Shown: positions 51,009-60,133, numbered from the stretch's first letter. The stretch: 64,000 nucleotides of DNA from DATEPR01 sp036502345 (GCA_036502345.1 DASXYT010000086.1:7825-71824), one strand, 5' to 3'. Notes: a model not told the origin generated them from the letters alone. Program-made: numbers and translations.

Positions 51009-52082
51009 TCACGTCCTGAGCACGTCGCGCACCGATCCGCGGCGGCGTAGCCAGCCGCGCAGCGCGGTCCAGTTGACGGTGTAGACCGCGACGCCGGCAG
51101 CGAGTGCGAGCGCCTGGACGATGTTGCTGGCTGCCGGGTTGACCCCGAGGGTCAACACGAACTGGTCGAGTTGGCTGAGGAACAGCGCGGCCACCGCGCT
51201 GGCGACCGGACTGCCCTTGCCGCCGAGCAGTGACGTGCCACCGAGCACCACGGCGGCCACCGAGGGCAGCAACTGCGAGTCGCCCTGGAACGCGCCGGGT
51301 GTGGTGACGATGCCACCGAGCAGGATGCCGGCGGTGCAGTAGAGCAACGACGCCCACACGTAGGCGCCCAGTTGGTGGCGGCGGACCCGCAGGCCGACCA
51401 GGTCCGCCGCCGCCGGGTTGGCCCCGACCGCCTCGAACCGCCGCCCGGCGACGGACCGCTTGATGAGGAACCCGACCACCGCGGTGATCACCACCGCGAA
51501 GTAGACCGCGTGGGACACACCGAGGAACTGGCCGGTCGCGATGGTGTGCATCGCCGACGTGGTGCTCGTCGGCGAGCCACCGGAGATACCGAGAACGGCG
51601 GCGTAGAGCAGTGCGTTGGTGCCCAGTGTCGTGACGATCGCGGACATGCCGAGCCTGCTGACGAACCAGCCGGTCAACAGGCCGGCGGCCAGCGCAGCCG
51701 CATAGGCGAGCAGGATGGCGGGCAGCAGCTTCCCGCTGTTCCCGTTGGGATAGTGCGTCACGATGATGACGCTCAGCGACACGGTGCCCGGCACCGACAG
51801 GTCGATACCGCCCTGCTGGATGACCAGGGTCTGGCCGAGCGCGATGATGGCGAGCACCGCGGCGAACGGCAGCATGCCCTGGATCGAGCTGCGGCTCAGG
51901 CTCTCCGGCTGCACGACCAGGCTCACCACGAACAGCGCGACGGTCGCGATGATGATGGTGACCAGGCCCCTGGAGGCACGACCGGTCCATGCCCGTGCCT
52001 CCGGACCGTCCGAACCGGACTGGACGACCGGTGTGGGATCGGAGGTGTCTGGCATGAGGGAACCCTTTGCCGTGTCGCTCAT
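51009..52082 (-). CDS. Sugar ABC transporter permease (RbsC type)
   Basis: A 357-residue membrane permease with a cytoplasmic N-terminal extension of about 40 residues. Family parts: AVLAIIALGQTLVIQQGGIDLSVPGTVSLSVIIVTHYPNG, GLLTGWFVSRLGMSAIVTTLGTNALLYAAVLGISGG, FEAVGANPAAADLVGLRVRRHQLGAYVWAS, and VLGGTSLLGGKGSPVASAVAALFLSQLDQFVLTLGVNPAASNIVQALALAAGVAVYTV. It is the first gene of the importer operon; ATG at 52082 follows GGAGGAG. With the permease half of the fusion protein it would form a heterodimeric channel. Confidence 0.9.
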   Translation of the reverse strand: MSDTAKGSLMPDTSDPTPVVQSGSDGPEARAWTGRASRGLVTIIIATVALFVVSLVVQPESLSRSSIQGMLPFAAVLAIIALGQTLVIQQGGIDLSVPGTVSLSVIIVTHYPNGNSGKLLPAILLAYAAALAAGLLTGWFVSRLGMSAIVTTLGTNALLYAAVLGISGGSPTSTTSAMHTIATGQFLGVSHAVYFAVVITAVVGFLIKRSVAGRRFEAVGANPAAADLVGLRVRRHQLGAYVWASLLYCTAGILLGGIVTTPGAFQGDSQLLPSVAAVVLGGTSLLGGKGSPVASAVAALFLSQLDQFVLTLGVNPAASNIVQALALAAGVAVYTVNWTALRGWLRRRGSVRDVLRT

Positions 52083-52262
52083 CGAATCACTCCTCCGAAT
52101 GGAATACCCGCCGAAGGTTCACCAATACTGCACAAGACCAGGATGCTCGTCAAGTTGTAGTGAACAGGGTTTCCGTTGCAGGACAACGGATATCGAGTTG
52201 TCGCCGAACAGTCGAACTGTCCGGAACGGACATTCGACAGTGGACCGTGCGATGAGTGACCG
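52083..52262. promoter_or_regulatory. Control region upstream of the ABC importer operon
   Basis: A 180-base non-coding stretch. It contains TCCGTTG (52172-52178)/CAACGGA (52184-52190), a perfect inverted repeat with a 5-base centre; ACAGT (52208-52212)/ACTGT (52216-52220); and AGTGAACAGG at 52159-52168, similar to elements seen upstream of the dehydrogenase/EboE and XRE-cupin genes. These are likely operator sites for the importer. Confidence 0.5.
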
Positions 52263-53144
52263 CTATTTCCGCCGCGTTCTGTGGTGCTCCGCGATCGCTG
52301 ACATGTCGTGTGCTCCGAAACCCGATGCCGACGCGGCGTCGGACACGCTGCGCACCATCTCCGCTACCGGCACCGGGCTGTCCCGGCTGGCCGCGAACTC
52401 CTCGATCAGGGTCAGGTCCTTGCGCATGAGGTCGACGGTGAACGCCACCGGCTGACCGGCCGGGTCCTCGAACGCGGCCCGTTTGTAGAGCAGGAACGGC
52501 GCGGCGACCGCACTGTCGGCCAAGACTTCCAGTGCGGTGCCTCTTGGCACGCCACCCCGTTCCGCCAACACGATGGCCTCACTCAGCGAGGCGTTCAGGC
52601 TGTGCACCACCGAGTTGACCGCCAGCTTCATGGCCTGGCCGCTGCCGGTGTCACCGACCCGCACCACCGAACCGGCGAACGCGCGCAACACCGGCTCGAC
52701 AGCACTGGTGGCATCCTCCGGTCCACCGATCATCACCAGCAGCACACCGGACCGCACGCTGGCCACGCTGCCGGACACCGGAGCGTCCAGGAACGGCACG
52801 GTCAGCCGAGCGGCACACGCCAACGCTGCCTGGACGCCGATCGTGGCCATGTCACAGACGATCGTGCCCGGTCGGACCGCGCTTGCGACGCCGTCCGGTC
52901 CGAACAGGACGTGCTCCAGTGCGGGTCCGTCGGCAAGCATCGTGATCACGACTTCGGCGTCGGTGACCGCGGCCGCCGGCGTGACCGACCGTGCCGGCGG
53001 GTCGGCATCACCCAGTTCGTCGGCGAGACGCCGATAGCCTGCCTCGCCGCGGTTCCACACCGTCACGTCGTGGCCGGCATGGACCAGCTTGGCCGCCATC
53101 GGCGCGCCCATCCGGCCGAGACCCAACACCGCGACCCGGCTCAT
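52263..53144 (-). CDS. NAD(P)-dependent beta-hydroxyacid dehydrogenase (3-hydroxyisobutyrate dehydrogenase family)
   Basis: A 293-residue member of the HIBADH family: cofactor loop VLGLGRMGAPMAAKLVHAG (residues 6-24), VWNRG after beta-2, VVITMLADGPALEHVLFG, FLDAPVSGSVASVRSGVLLVMIGG (substrate loop), and the catalytic Lys helix GSGQAMKLAVNSVVHS. It probably oxidises a beta-hydroxyacid such as a sugar-acid derivative. ATG at 53144 overlaps the stop of the upstream alcohol dehydrogenase (ATGA), so it is part of the three-gene dehydrogenase operon. Confidence 0.9.
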   Translation of the reverse strand: MSRVAVLGLGRMGAPMAAKLVHAGHDVTVWNRGEAGYRRLADELGDADPPARSVTPAAAVTDAEVVITMLADGPALEHVLFGPDGVASAVRPGTIVCDMATIGVQAALACAARLTVPFLDAPVSGSVASVRSGVLLVMIGGPEDATSAVEPVLRAFAGSVVRVGDTGSGQAMKLAVNSVVHSLNASLSEAIVLAERGGVPRGTALEVLADSAVAAPFLLYKRAAFEDPAGQPVAFTVDLMRKDLTLIEEFAASRDSPVPVAEMVRSVSDAASASGFGAHDMSAIAEHHRTRRK

Positions 53145-54199
53145 CGGCTCGGATCCACGAGAATCTTGCCGGTGGCCCGCCGGTCGACCAGCGCTCCCAG
53201 CCCGTCATCGACCAAGGAGTCCAGCCCGATCACCCGGTCCAGCAGTTGCTCGGCGATGCCGCCGCCGGCCAGTAGCCGCAACGCCTCCGGGATGTCCTCG
53301 CCGCACACGTGCGCAACCGTCGTGAGCATGTCGACCTCACGCAGGATCACGTCGGCGAACGCCACCGCCTGTGGTTCGTGGGCCAGCCCGACCAGCAGCA
53401 CCCGGCCACCCCGCGCCGCCATCCGGACCGCCTGCTGGGCCGATCCGGACACCCCGCTGGCCTCGATGACGAGTTGGGCGCCGACGCCGTTGGTCAACTC
53501 CCGCACCAGTTCCACGGGATCCCTGCCGGTCACGTTCACCACGTCGGTGGCACCGAGCGCGGTGGCCGTGGTCAGGCGGGCGTCGTCGATGTCCAGCGCG
53601 ATGATCCGGTCCGGTTGGCGAGTGGCCAGGCCGCACAGGATGAACGAGCCGATCGCACCGGCACCGACCAACACCACCGTGTCACCTGGGCCCGCACCGG
53701 TGCGGCGGGCGGCGTGCAGGCCGACGGCGAGCGGTTGGGCCAGGCCTGCCGCGTCGTCGGAACAGTCGGGCGGGATCTCGACACAGGTGGACGCGGGCAC
53801 AGCGGCGTACTCGGCGAGGCCGCCGTCGGCGCTCAGCCCGAGGGTCCAGTAGTCGGCGCACAGGTTCGTGCGACCCGCCCGGCACCATGAGCACTCGCCG
53901 CAGGACACACCGGCACCCGTGGCCACCCGCTGGCCGGCCAGCCACCCGGCACCTGACTCGACGACCTCGCCGATGAACTCGTGCCCCATGATCATCGGTC
54001 CGAGGTGCCCGCTGGCCGGATGCCGCCGATTGACCGGGAACATCCCGGGTCCGTGCAGGAACTCGGACGCATCGGTGCCGCAGATGCCCGACCGCAGCAC
54101 CCGTACCAGCACCTGCCCTTCGGCCGGCGTGGGCACCGGGCGCTGCTCGATCCGCACGTCCTTGGCGCCGTGGTAGACGGCGGCCCGCATGGTCGTCAT
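53141..54199 (-). CDS. Zinc-dependent MDR alcohol/polyol dehydrogenase
   Basis: A 352-residue medium-chain dehydrogenase with catalytic zinc ligands GICGTDASEF (Cys) and MGHEFIGEVV (His-Glu), the structural four-Cys lobe CGECSWCRAGRTNLC, and cofactor loop VLVGAGAIGSFI followed by ALDIDDARL (Asp, NAD preference). Similar to threonine/sorbitol/galactitol dehydrogenases. It is coupled by ATGA to both neighbours (54196-54199 and 53141-53144), showing a common translation unit with the second MDR enzyme and the beta-hydroxyacid dehydrogenase. Substrate likely a polyol or its oxidised form. Confidence 0.9.
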   Translation of the reverse strand: MTTMRAAVYHGAKDVRIEQRPVPTPAEGQVLVRVLRSGICGTDASEFLHGPGMFPVNRRHPASGHLGPMIMGHEFIGEVVESGAGWLAGQRVATGAGVSCGECSWCRAGRTNLCADYWTLGLSADGGLAEYAAVPASTCVEIPPDCSDDAAGLAQPLAVGLHAARRTGAGPGDTVVLVGAGAIGSFILCGLATRQPDRIIALDIDDARLTTATALGATDVVNVTGRDPVELVRELTNGVGAQLVIEASGVSGSAQQAVRMAARGGRVLLVGLAHEPQAVAFADVILREVDMLTTVAHVCGEDIPEALRLLAGGGIAEQLLDRVIGLDSLVDDGLGALVDRRATGKILVDPSR

Positions 54200-55176
54200 C
54201 GCACGGCCGCCGAAACGAGGTGGACCTTGACCTGGGACCGGTCCCGGCGCACCAGGTCGATCGCCCTGTCCGCCTCGGCCAGCGGCACGGTCGTGGTGAC
54301 GATCGGCGACAGGTCGATACCGGTCCGGGCGAGGAACCGCAGCGTCTCCGGCCACACGCCCGGTGAACCGATGATGCCCCGTACCTGGAGTTCCTTGGAC
54401 TGGATGAGACCCAGCTTCGCCGAGGCCTGCCCACCGACGTCGATGCCCACCATCACCAGCCGAGCGCGAAACCCGGCCACCTCCAGCGCGGCGGCCATCG
54501 CTGCCGGCTTGCCGCTGGCCTCGATCACCACGTCGGCGCCCCGGCCGCCGGTGTGCTCCAGTAGTTCGGCGAGGAAGTTCTCCGCTGTCGGATCGACGTG
54601 CACGTCGACACCGAGCTTCAGGGCCAGCGCGGCCCGCTCCGGGTTCGGTTCCAGCACGATCACCCTGGCCCGTCGCGCGACGGCACCCGCGATGACGCCG
54701 AGCCCGATCGGGCCCGCACCGAACACAACCACCGTGTCGCTGGCATCGACGTTGTCCGCGCGGAGCGTCGCGTGGTAGCCGCAGCTGAACGGCTCGACCA
54801 GCGCGCCCTGGGTCCAGTTCATCGAATCGGGCAGGCGGTGCAGCCATTCGGGCCGGGCGACGAAGAACTCGGCGGCGGCCCCGCTGACGCTGAAACCGAA
54901 GTGGTCACTGCCGATGACACATTCACCGACCACCCGGTCACCGACGCCGAACGAGCGGACGGCACTGCCGACCGCGACGATCTCCCCCGCCCACTCATGG
55001 CCGGGGATCACCGGGTACTCGAACGGGATGATGTAGCGGCCTTCGAGCAGTTCGATGTCGGAATGGCAGATGCCGGTCGACCTGGCCGCGACCAGGATCT
55101 CGTCAGCAGCGATCGTCGGTATCTCGATCTCGTTGACCTGCGCTGTGGCGTCGCCGACGAATTGCAGCGCCTGCAT
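54196..55176 (-). CDS. MDR alcohol dehydrogenase without structural zinc lobe
   Basis: A 326-residue medium-chain dehydrogenase. Catalytic zinc ligands are present (STGICHSDIE, GHEWAGEIV, EPFSCGYHATLRA), and the cofactor loop is VFGAGPIGLGVIAG with VLEPNPERAAL. In the place of the structural four-Cys lobe it has GECVIGSDHFGFSVSGAAAEFF, with none of the needed Cys. It should reduce or oxidise a polyol/sugar derivative. It is the first gene of the three-gene dehydrogenase operon, 39 bases downstream of the M24-like gene on the same strand. Confidence 0.88.
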   Translation of the reverse strand: MQALQFVGDATAQVNEIEIPTIAADEILVAARSTGICHSDIELLEGRYIIPFEYPVIPGHEWAGEIVAVGSAVRSFGVGDRVVGECVIGSDHFGFSVSGAAAEFFVARPEWLHRLPDSMNWTQGALVEPFSCGYHATLRADNVDASDTVVVFGAGPIGLGVIAGAVARRARVIVLEPNPERAALALKLGVDVHVDPTAENFLAELLEHTGGRGADVVIEASGKPAAMAAALEVAGFRARLVMVGIDVGGQASAKLGLIQSKELQVRGIIGSPGVWPETLRFLARTGIDLSPIVTTTVPLAEADRAIDLVRRDRSQVKVHLVSAAVR

Positions 55177-55215
55177 TTCAACTCCTGACTATGCGCCCTT
55201 GCATCGACAGATGGG

Positions 55216-56595
55216 TCAGCGGCCGAGTGCCTTGCGGCCGGCCTCGGTGTTCAGATGGGACTGCGAGTCGCGGATCGTGGACAGCTGACCGCCGACCGTG
55301 TAGTAGCGCTGGCCTGCGACCAGCAGTTCCTCGGCCGGGAACTTGGTGATCACCTCGCACCCGTCGGCCGTCACCACCAACTCCTCCTCGATGCGAGCGG
55401 CACCGAGGCCGTCCGCCGACGGCCAGTAGGTCTCCAAGGCGAACACCATGCCCTGTTCGAGCACTTCCGGGTGGTCCAGCGACACCAGCCGGGAGAAGAT
55501 CGGCTTCTCCCAGATGGACAGTCCGACGCCGTGTCCGTACTGGAGGCCGAACGCGGCTGTCTCGTCCGGGAAGCCGAACTCCTGGGCGGTCGGCCACACC
55601 GAGACGATGTCGGCAGTGGTGGCACCGGGCCGGACCAGCGCGATCGCCCTGTCGATGTACTCCCGGCAGCGGATGTAGGCGTCCCGCTGCGCCGCCGAAG
55701 CGCTGCCCACCGCGAACGTCCGGTAGTAGCAGGTCCGGTAGCCCATGTAGCTGTGCAGGATGTCGAAGAACGCCGGGTCGCCGGGCCGGATGATGCGGTC
55801 GGAGTACACGTGCGGGTGCGGGGCACACCGCTCGCCGGAGATCGCGTTCACGCCCTCGACGAACTCGGAACCCATGTCGTAGAGCGCTTTGCTGACCAGC
55901 CCGACGCACTCGTTCTCGCGCACACCGGGCCGCAGGAACTCGTAGAGCGAGTCGTAGGCCGCGTCCACCATCGAGCAGGCCTGGGTGAGCAGCGAGATCT
56001 CACCGTCGGTCTTGATCCTGCGGGCCTCCAGGAACACCTGCTGGCCGTCCACCACCGTCACGCCGGCATCCCGCAGCGCGGACAGCACCGGCATCTCGAT
56101 GACGTCGACACCCACCGGTGAGTCGAGCAGGCCGTAGAGCTCCAGTTCGTGCCGGATCTTGCGGGCCACCTCGACGGCAATGCCCGCGTCCGGGTGGAAC
56201 GCCCCGCGCAGCGTGGAGATCCCGGCCCTGGCGCCCGATTCGTTGAGCGGCTTCGCCCCGTGGTGCGGTGCGTGCGGGTTGTCCGCCGCGACATCGGTGT
56301 AGTCCAGCCACGGCGAGTACAGCTGGTGGTGGCGGGCCGCCGAGCCGAAGTCCCACACGATCGGCTCGCCGCCGCGGACCAGCAGCGAGAACCGGATCAG
56401 CTTGTCCACCGCCCAGGTGCCGATGTGGGTGGAGGTCATGTAGCGAATGTTGGTGAAGTCGAAGGCCAGCACGGCGCCGAGTTCGGACTTCTCCAACTCG
56501 TCGCGCAGCCGTGTCAACCGGTCGTCGCGCAGCCGGTCGATGTCGATCCGCTGTTCCCAGTCGACGGCATTCGTGCCAAATGTGGCTGTTCCCAT
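55216..56595 (-). CDS. M24-fold (pita-bread) enzyme with Cys in place of a metal-ligand Asp
   Basis: A 459-residue protein with a creatinase-type N-domain (LGAVLAFDFTNIRYMTSTHIGTW) and an M24 C-domain. Of the five usual metal ligands, Asp278 (FFDILHS), His355 (YGHGVGL), Glu388 (ALETYW) and Glu404 (ARIEEEL) are kept, but the second Asp is Cys289 (GYRTCYYRTF). The N-domain and the overall length resemble DddP/creatinase-like M24 enzymes that cleave small molecules rather than peptides. Its neighbours suggest action on a small catabolic substrate. ATG at 56595 follows GGAAGAGGG; it begins 15 bases after the third MDR gene. Confidence 0.82.
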   Translation of the reverse strand: MGTATFGTNAVDWEQRIDIDRLRDDRLTRLRDELEKSELGAVLAFDFTNIRYMTSTHIGTWAVDKLIRFSLLVRGGEPIVWDFGSAARHHQLYSPWLDYTDVAADNPHAPHHGAKPLNESGARAGISTLRGAFHPDAGIAVEVARKIRHELELYGLLDSPVGVDVIEMPVLSALRDAGVTVVDGQQVFLEARRIKTDGEISLLTQACSMVDAAYDSLYEFLRPGVRENECVGLVSKALYDMGSEFVEGVNAISGERCAPHPHVYSDRIIRPGDPAFFDILHSYMGYRTCYYRTFAVGSASAAQRDAYIRCREYIDRAIALVRPGATTADIVSVWPTAQEFGFPDETAAFGLQYGHGVGLSIWEKPIFSRLVSLDHPEVLEQGMVFALETYWPSADGLGAARIEEELVVTADGCEVITKFPAEELLVAGQRYYTVGGQLSTIRDSQSHLNTEAGRKALGR

Positions 56596-56610
56596 GGTGC
56601 CCTCTTCCAC

Positions 56611-57681
56611 TTATGCGGCGGAACCGACCTTGACCAGCAGCTTCTGGGCGTCTCCAGCCGGGTCCAGCAGCCGGTCGAAGCCCCTGGCGACGATGTCCTC
56701 GACCGGGATGACCTCGGTGAGCACCTGCTGCACGGGGTAGCGCCCCGCCGCGACAAGGGCGGTGATTCTGGGGAAGTCGTAGACCGGGTAACACCACGTG
56801 CCGACCAGGCTCAGGTCCCGGTTGGACAGTGCCATCGGGTCGATCGTCGCGGGCCGCACGTGCAGGCCGACCTGGGTGGCGCTGCCGTGCGACCGCAGGC
56901 TGTCCAGCGCGACGGTCAGCCCGCCCTGGCTGCCGGAGCACTCGGCGGCCGCGTCGACGCCGACTCCGCCGGTGAGCGCGCGGACCGCCGCTGGCACGTC
57001 GTCGCTGGTGGGGTCCAGTGTCGTCGCGACACCGAACGCGTCGACCAGTGCCCGCCGGCGGGCGTTGGGTTCGCTGACGATCACCTGTGCGGCGCCGGCC
57101 GCGTGTGCGTACAGCGCTGCCAACGCGCCGATCGGCCCGGCACCGGTGACCAGGATGGTGTCGCCGGGCCGCAGACCGGTCCGGTCCACGCCGTAGGCGG
57201 CCACGGCGGCCGGTTCGATCAGCGCGCCCTGGATCTCGCTGACCTCGTCGGGCAGCACACAGATCTGGTAGTCCGGCACCACTACCTGCTCGCTGATGCC
57301 ACCGCCGTGCCAGCTCAGCCCGGTGCAGGCCATGTCGGGGCACAGGTGGTTGAGGCCACGTCGGCAGTAGTAGCAGTGTCCGCAGTAGACCAACGGCATC
57401 ACCGACACCCGGTCGCCGACCCGCACGTCGGTCACGTCGGCCCCGACCTCCAGTACCTGGCCGGAGAACTCGTGGCCGAGCACCTGCGGCGCCGATGCGC
57501 CGGAGAGCGGATGTGGGCTGGTGGGGATGACGATCGGGCCTGCCGCGTACTCGTGCAGGTCGGTGCCGCAGATCCCGCACAGGTAGGGCCGGACCCGCAC
57601 CTCCCGTGGTCCCACGGCGGCGGGCTCGACGATCTCCTCCACCCGGATGTCGTGCTTGCTGTGGTAGACGGCGGCGCGCAT
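56611..57681 (-). CDS. Zinc-dependent MDR dehydrogenase (butanediol/threonine dehydrogenase-like)
   Basis: A 356-residue medium-chain dehydrogenase: GICGTDLHEYAAGPIVIP and VLGHEFSGQVLEVG (catalytic zinc), structural CGHCYYCRRGLNHLC, cofactor loop LVTGAGPIGALAAL with VSEPNARRR. The segment FPIV-like GPIVIPTSPHPLSG is typical of 2,3-butanediol dehydrogenase relatives, which reduce or oxidise vicinal diols. It leads the minus-strand half of the island and diverges from the EboE-like gene. ATG 57681 follows AGGAG at six bases. Confidence 0.9.
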   Translation of the reverse strand: MRAAVYHSKHDIRVEEIVEPAAVGPREVRVRPYLCGICGTDLHEYAAGPIVIPTSPHPLSGASAPQVLGHEFSGQVLEVGADVTDVRVGDRVSVMPLVYCGHCYYCRRGLNHLCPDMACTGLSWHGGGISEQVVVPDYQICVLPDEVSEIQGALIEPAAVAAYGVDRTGLRPGDTILVTGAGPIGALAALYAHAAGAAQVIVSEPNARRRALVDAFGVATTLDPTSDDVPAAVRALTGGVGVDAAAECSGSQGGLTVALDSLRSHGSATQVGLHVRPATIDPMALSNRDLSLVGTWCYPVYDFPRITALVAAGRYPVQQVLTEVIPVEDIVARGFDRLLDPAGDAQKLLVKVGSAA

Positions 57682-57864
57682 CCTCAACTCCTGTGTTCAG
57701 GACCGGTGTACAGCGATAGTGAACTGCCCAACGCCGCCTGAGTCAATCCCGTAAGCGAAATCGTTTGTACCAAAGGAGTCTCGGGTGGTGAATGCTTGAC
57801 GTAACCGATCGCCGGACTGTTCACTTTCAGCAAACGTCCAGTGCGGCTGCCCCGGAGGAACCTG
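57682..57864. promoter_or_regulatory. Divergent control region of the catabolic island
   Basis: 183 bases between the MDR dehydrogenase (minus) and EboE-like (plus) starts. It contains ACTGTTCACT (57816-57825), the reverse complement of AGTGAACAGT, and a related AGTGAACTG at 57718-57726. AT-rich parts at about 57750-57770 (GAAATCGTTTGTACC) could be a promoter. The plus-strand ribosome site GGAGG is at 57854-57858. Confidence 0.5.
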
Positions 57865-59079
57865 ATGGATCTCGGTAACGGCTTGGGTCACCTGTCCTAC
57901 TCGACGCTGGTGCACCCGGGAGACAACTGGACCGAGATGCGGGCCAGCCTCACCACGTACCTGCCGGAGGTGAAGCGCCGGTTCTGCCCGGACCGGCCGT
58001 TCGGGGTGTCGCTGCGACTGTCCGGCGCCTCGGCTACCCAACTGGCCGCTGACCAGGCGGAACGCGCCTGGCTGCGGACCTTCCTGGCAGCCGGGGACCT
58101 GTACGTCTACACCGTCAACGCGTTCCCGCAGGGCTCGTTCAAGGGCCGGTCGGTGATGGAGGACGTGTACGAGCCGGACTGGAGCACCGAGGAGCGCGTG
58201 CGGTACACGACCGACGTGGCCGACGTCCTCGCCGACATCACCGACGACGGTGTCGAGCCGACCATCCAGACGATGCCACTGGCGTACCGGCCCAAGGTCA
58301 CCAGCCCCGCCTACGTGGACCTGTTCACCCGTAACGTGTTGCGGGTCGTGGCGCACCTCGTGGACCTGGAGCGCAGGACCGGCCGACGGGTCAAGCTGGC
58401 GATCGAACCGGAACCGTTCTGCTACCTGGAGACCATCGGGGAGACGGCGCGGTACTTCCAGGAGCGGCTGTACGCCCGGTCCGGCGCCGACCTGCTCGCC
58501 GAACTGTCCGGTCTGCCGCTGTCCGAGGCGTTCGGCGCGCTGCGCAGGCATCTCGGTGTCGTGTTCGACATCTGTCACCAGGCCGTCGAGTTCGACGACA
58601 TCCCCGCATCGCTGGAACTGCTCGCGTCGGCCGGGGTGCCGGTGTTCAAGCTCCAGGAGGCCGCGGCGCTGTGGGTGCCCGAGGTCACCGACGACATCGT
58701 GCGCGAGTTGGAGCGGTTCACCGAGACCATCTACCTCAGCCAGACCTCCGAACTGCGCGACGGCAAGGTCACCAGGCACCTCAACCTGATCGACGCGATC
58801 AACGAGTGGCGGCGCGAGCCGGGCGGCACGCGGGAGTGGCGCACCCACTTCCACGTGCCGGTGTTCCTTGACGACCTCGGTCCGTTCCGGACCACCCGGT
58901 TCGCCATCGAACAGGCGTTGCGGGCGCACCGGGCGCAGCCGCAGTCGACCCATCTGGAGATCGAGACCTACACCTGGGACGTGCTGCCCGAGCACCTGAA
59001 GACCGGCGACATCACCGACTACGTGGTGCGGGAACTGGAGTGGGTGCGGGATGAACTGGTCAGTCCAGCGGCGGAATGA
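57865..59079 (+). CDS. EboE-like TIM-barrel protein (xylose isomerase-like fold)
   Basis: A 404-residue protein matching metabolite traffic protein EboE: LGNGLGHLSYSTLVHPGDNWTEMRASLTTYLPEVKRR, FGVSLRLSG, LYVYTVNAFPQGSFKGRSVMEDVYEPDW, IQTMPLAYRPK. Putative metal ligands of the sugar-isomerase type are seen: Glu in LAIEPEPFCYLE, Asp and His in VVFDICHQAVEFDD, His in THFHVPVF and Glu in LEIETYTWDVLP. EboE was named from a cyanobacterial/algal cluster; the other ebo genes are absent here, so a sugar isomerase or epimerase role in the catabolic island is more likely. ATG at 57865 has GGAGG six bases upstream. Confidence 0.8.
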   Translation: MDLGNGLGHLSYSTLVHPGDNWTEMRASLTTYLPEVKRRFCPDRPFGVSLRLSGASATQLAADQAERAWLRTFLAAGDLYVYTVNAFPQGSFKGRSVMEDVYEPDWSTEERVRYTTDVADVLADITDDGVEPTIQTMPLAYRPKVTSPAYVDLFTRNVLRVVAHLVDLERRTGRRVKLAIEPEPFCYLETIGETARYFQERLYARSGADLLAELSGLPLSEAFGALRRHLGVVFDICHQAVEFDDIPASLELLASAGVPVFKLQEAAALWVPEVTDDIVRELERFTETIYLSQTSELRDGKVTRHLNLIDAINEWRREPGGTREWRTHFHVPVFLDDLGPFRTTRFAIEQALRAHRAQPQSTHLEIETYTWDVLPEHLKTGDITDYVVRELEWVRDELVSPAAE

Positions 59080-60133
59080 TCCGCTCGGCGCGGAGCTGGT
59101 CGAACAGGTCGAGGAACGACCGGCGGGAGTCCTGTACGTCGAGGAAGCCGTGCGCGCGGCTCTTGTTCATGTCGGCGAACGTCTCCGCCTCGCGCCCGAG
59201 GTCGCCGTCGGTGTGCCACCAGGACGCGATGCGCTCCAGCGAGTTCGGCCGCAGGTCGTACTTCGCGACGATCCGGTCCCAGACCCCGGCCGACTCGGCG
59301 AAGCGCTGCTCCAGCGGCTGGGCGTGCCCGGGGTATTCCGCGACCGGGACGCCGAGCCCGTTCGCCACCACCGGCCACATCTGCCGCCACCGGAACACAT
59401 CGCCGTTGACGGTGTTGAAGGCCTCGTCGGCGGCGTCCGGCGAGGTGGCGGCCCAGACCATCTGGCCGGCCAGCAGGCGCGCGTCGGTGAGGTCGGTGAT
59501 GCCGTCGTGCTGCTGCGGGGCACCGGGGAACACGAAGGGCTCACCGGTCTCCCGGCACAGGGCGCCGTACAGGGCGAGCGTGACGCCCATGTTCATCAGG
59601 TTGCCCAGTGCCCAGCCGATCATGGTGTGCGCGCGGTGCACCGACCAGGTGAAGCCGCCACGGTCGGCGGCGTCGAACAGGATGTCCTCCTGCGTGTAGT
59701 AGAAGTTCTGGCCGGGCAGCCGGGGCTGCTCCTCACGGAACGGCGTCTCCATCGGGGTCTTCGCGTAGGCCTCGAACGGGCCGAGGTAATGCTTGAGCCC
59801 GGTGACCAGTGCCACGTGCTGTGCGTTGGCACCGACCAGCGGCTCCAGGACGTTGCGCAGCATCGCACCGTTCACAACGCAGTTCTCCGCCTCGGTCGGC
59901 TGGCGCTGCCAGGTGCAGAAGAAGACATGGGTCGGGTCTGCTCTCGCCACCGCGGCCGCCGCGGCATCGGCGTCCAGGATGTCGGCGGCCACCGGATGGA
60001 CGCCGGGAACCGGTGTGGCGCCGGACCTGGACAGCCCGTGTACGTCCCAACCGGACTCGACGAGCCGAGTGGCGACATTGTTCCCGGCGATACCCGTCAC
60101 ACCCACGACAAGGGCGCGCCTGCTGTCGGCCAC
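59060..60133 (-). CDS. PRISE-type SDR reductase (progesterone 5-beta-reductase/iridoid synthase-like)
   Basis: A 357-residue extended SDR with GVTGIAGNNVATRL (residues 11-24), VFFCTWQRQP (T/F-x-TW motif), LKHYLGPFE with the catalytic Lys, and QNFYYTQEDIL (NFYY motif with catalytic Tyr). These motifs define the PRISE family, which reduces enones with NADPH. Actinobacterial members have unknown substrates, but an unsaturated carbonyl intermediate would fit a catabolic island. Its 3' end overlaps that of the convergent EboE-like gene by 20 bases. Confidence 0.88.
   Translation of the reverse strand: MADSRRALVVGVTGIAGNNVATRLVESGWDVHGLSRSGATPVPGVHPVAADILDADAAAAAVARADPTHVFFCTWQRQPTEAENCVVNGAMLRNVLEPLVGANAQHVALVTGLKHYLGPFEAYAKTPMETPFREEQPRLPGQNFYYTQEDILFDAADRGGFTWSVHRAHTMIGWALGNLMNMGVTLALYGALCRETGEPFVFPGAPQQHDGITDLTDARLLAGQMVWAATSPDAADEAFNTVNGDVFRWRQMWPVVANGLGVPVAEYPGHAQPLEQRFAESAGVWDRIVAKYDLRPNSLERIASWWHTDGDLGREAETFADMNKSRAHGFLDVQDSRRSFLDLFDQLRAERIIPPLD

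Noticed and set aside
57865..59079. ebo (eustigmatophyte/cyanobacterial scytonemin-type) cluster
   Set aside because: Only an EboE-like protein is present; no EboA, EboB, EboC prenyltransferase or other member is seen.
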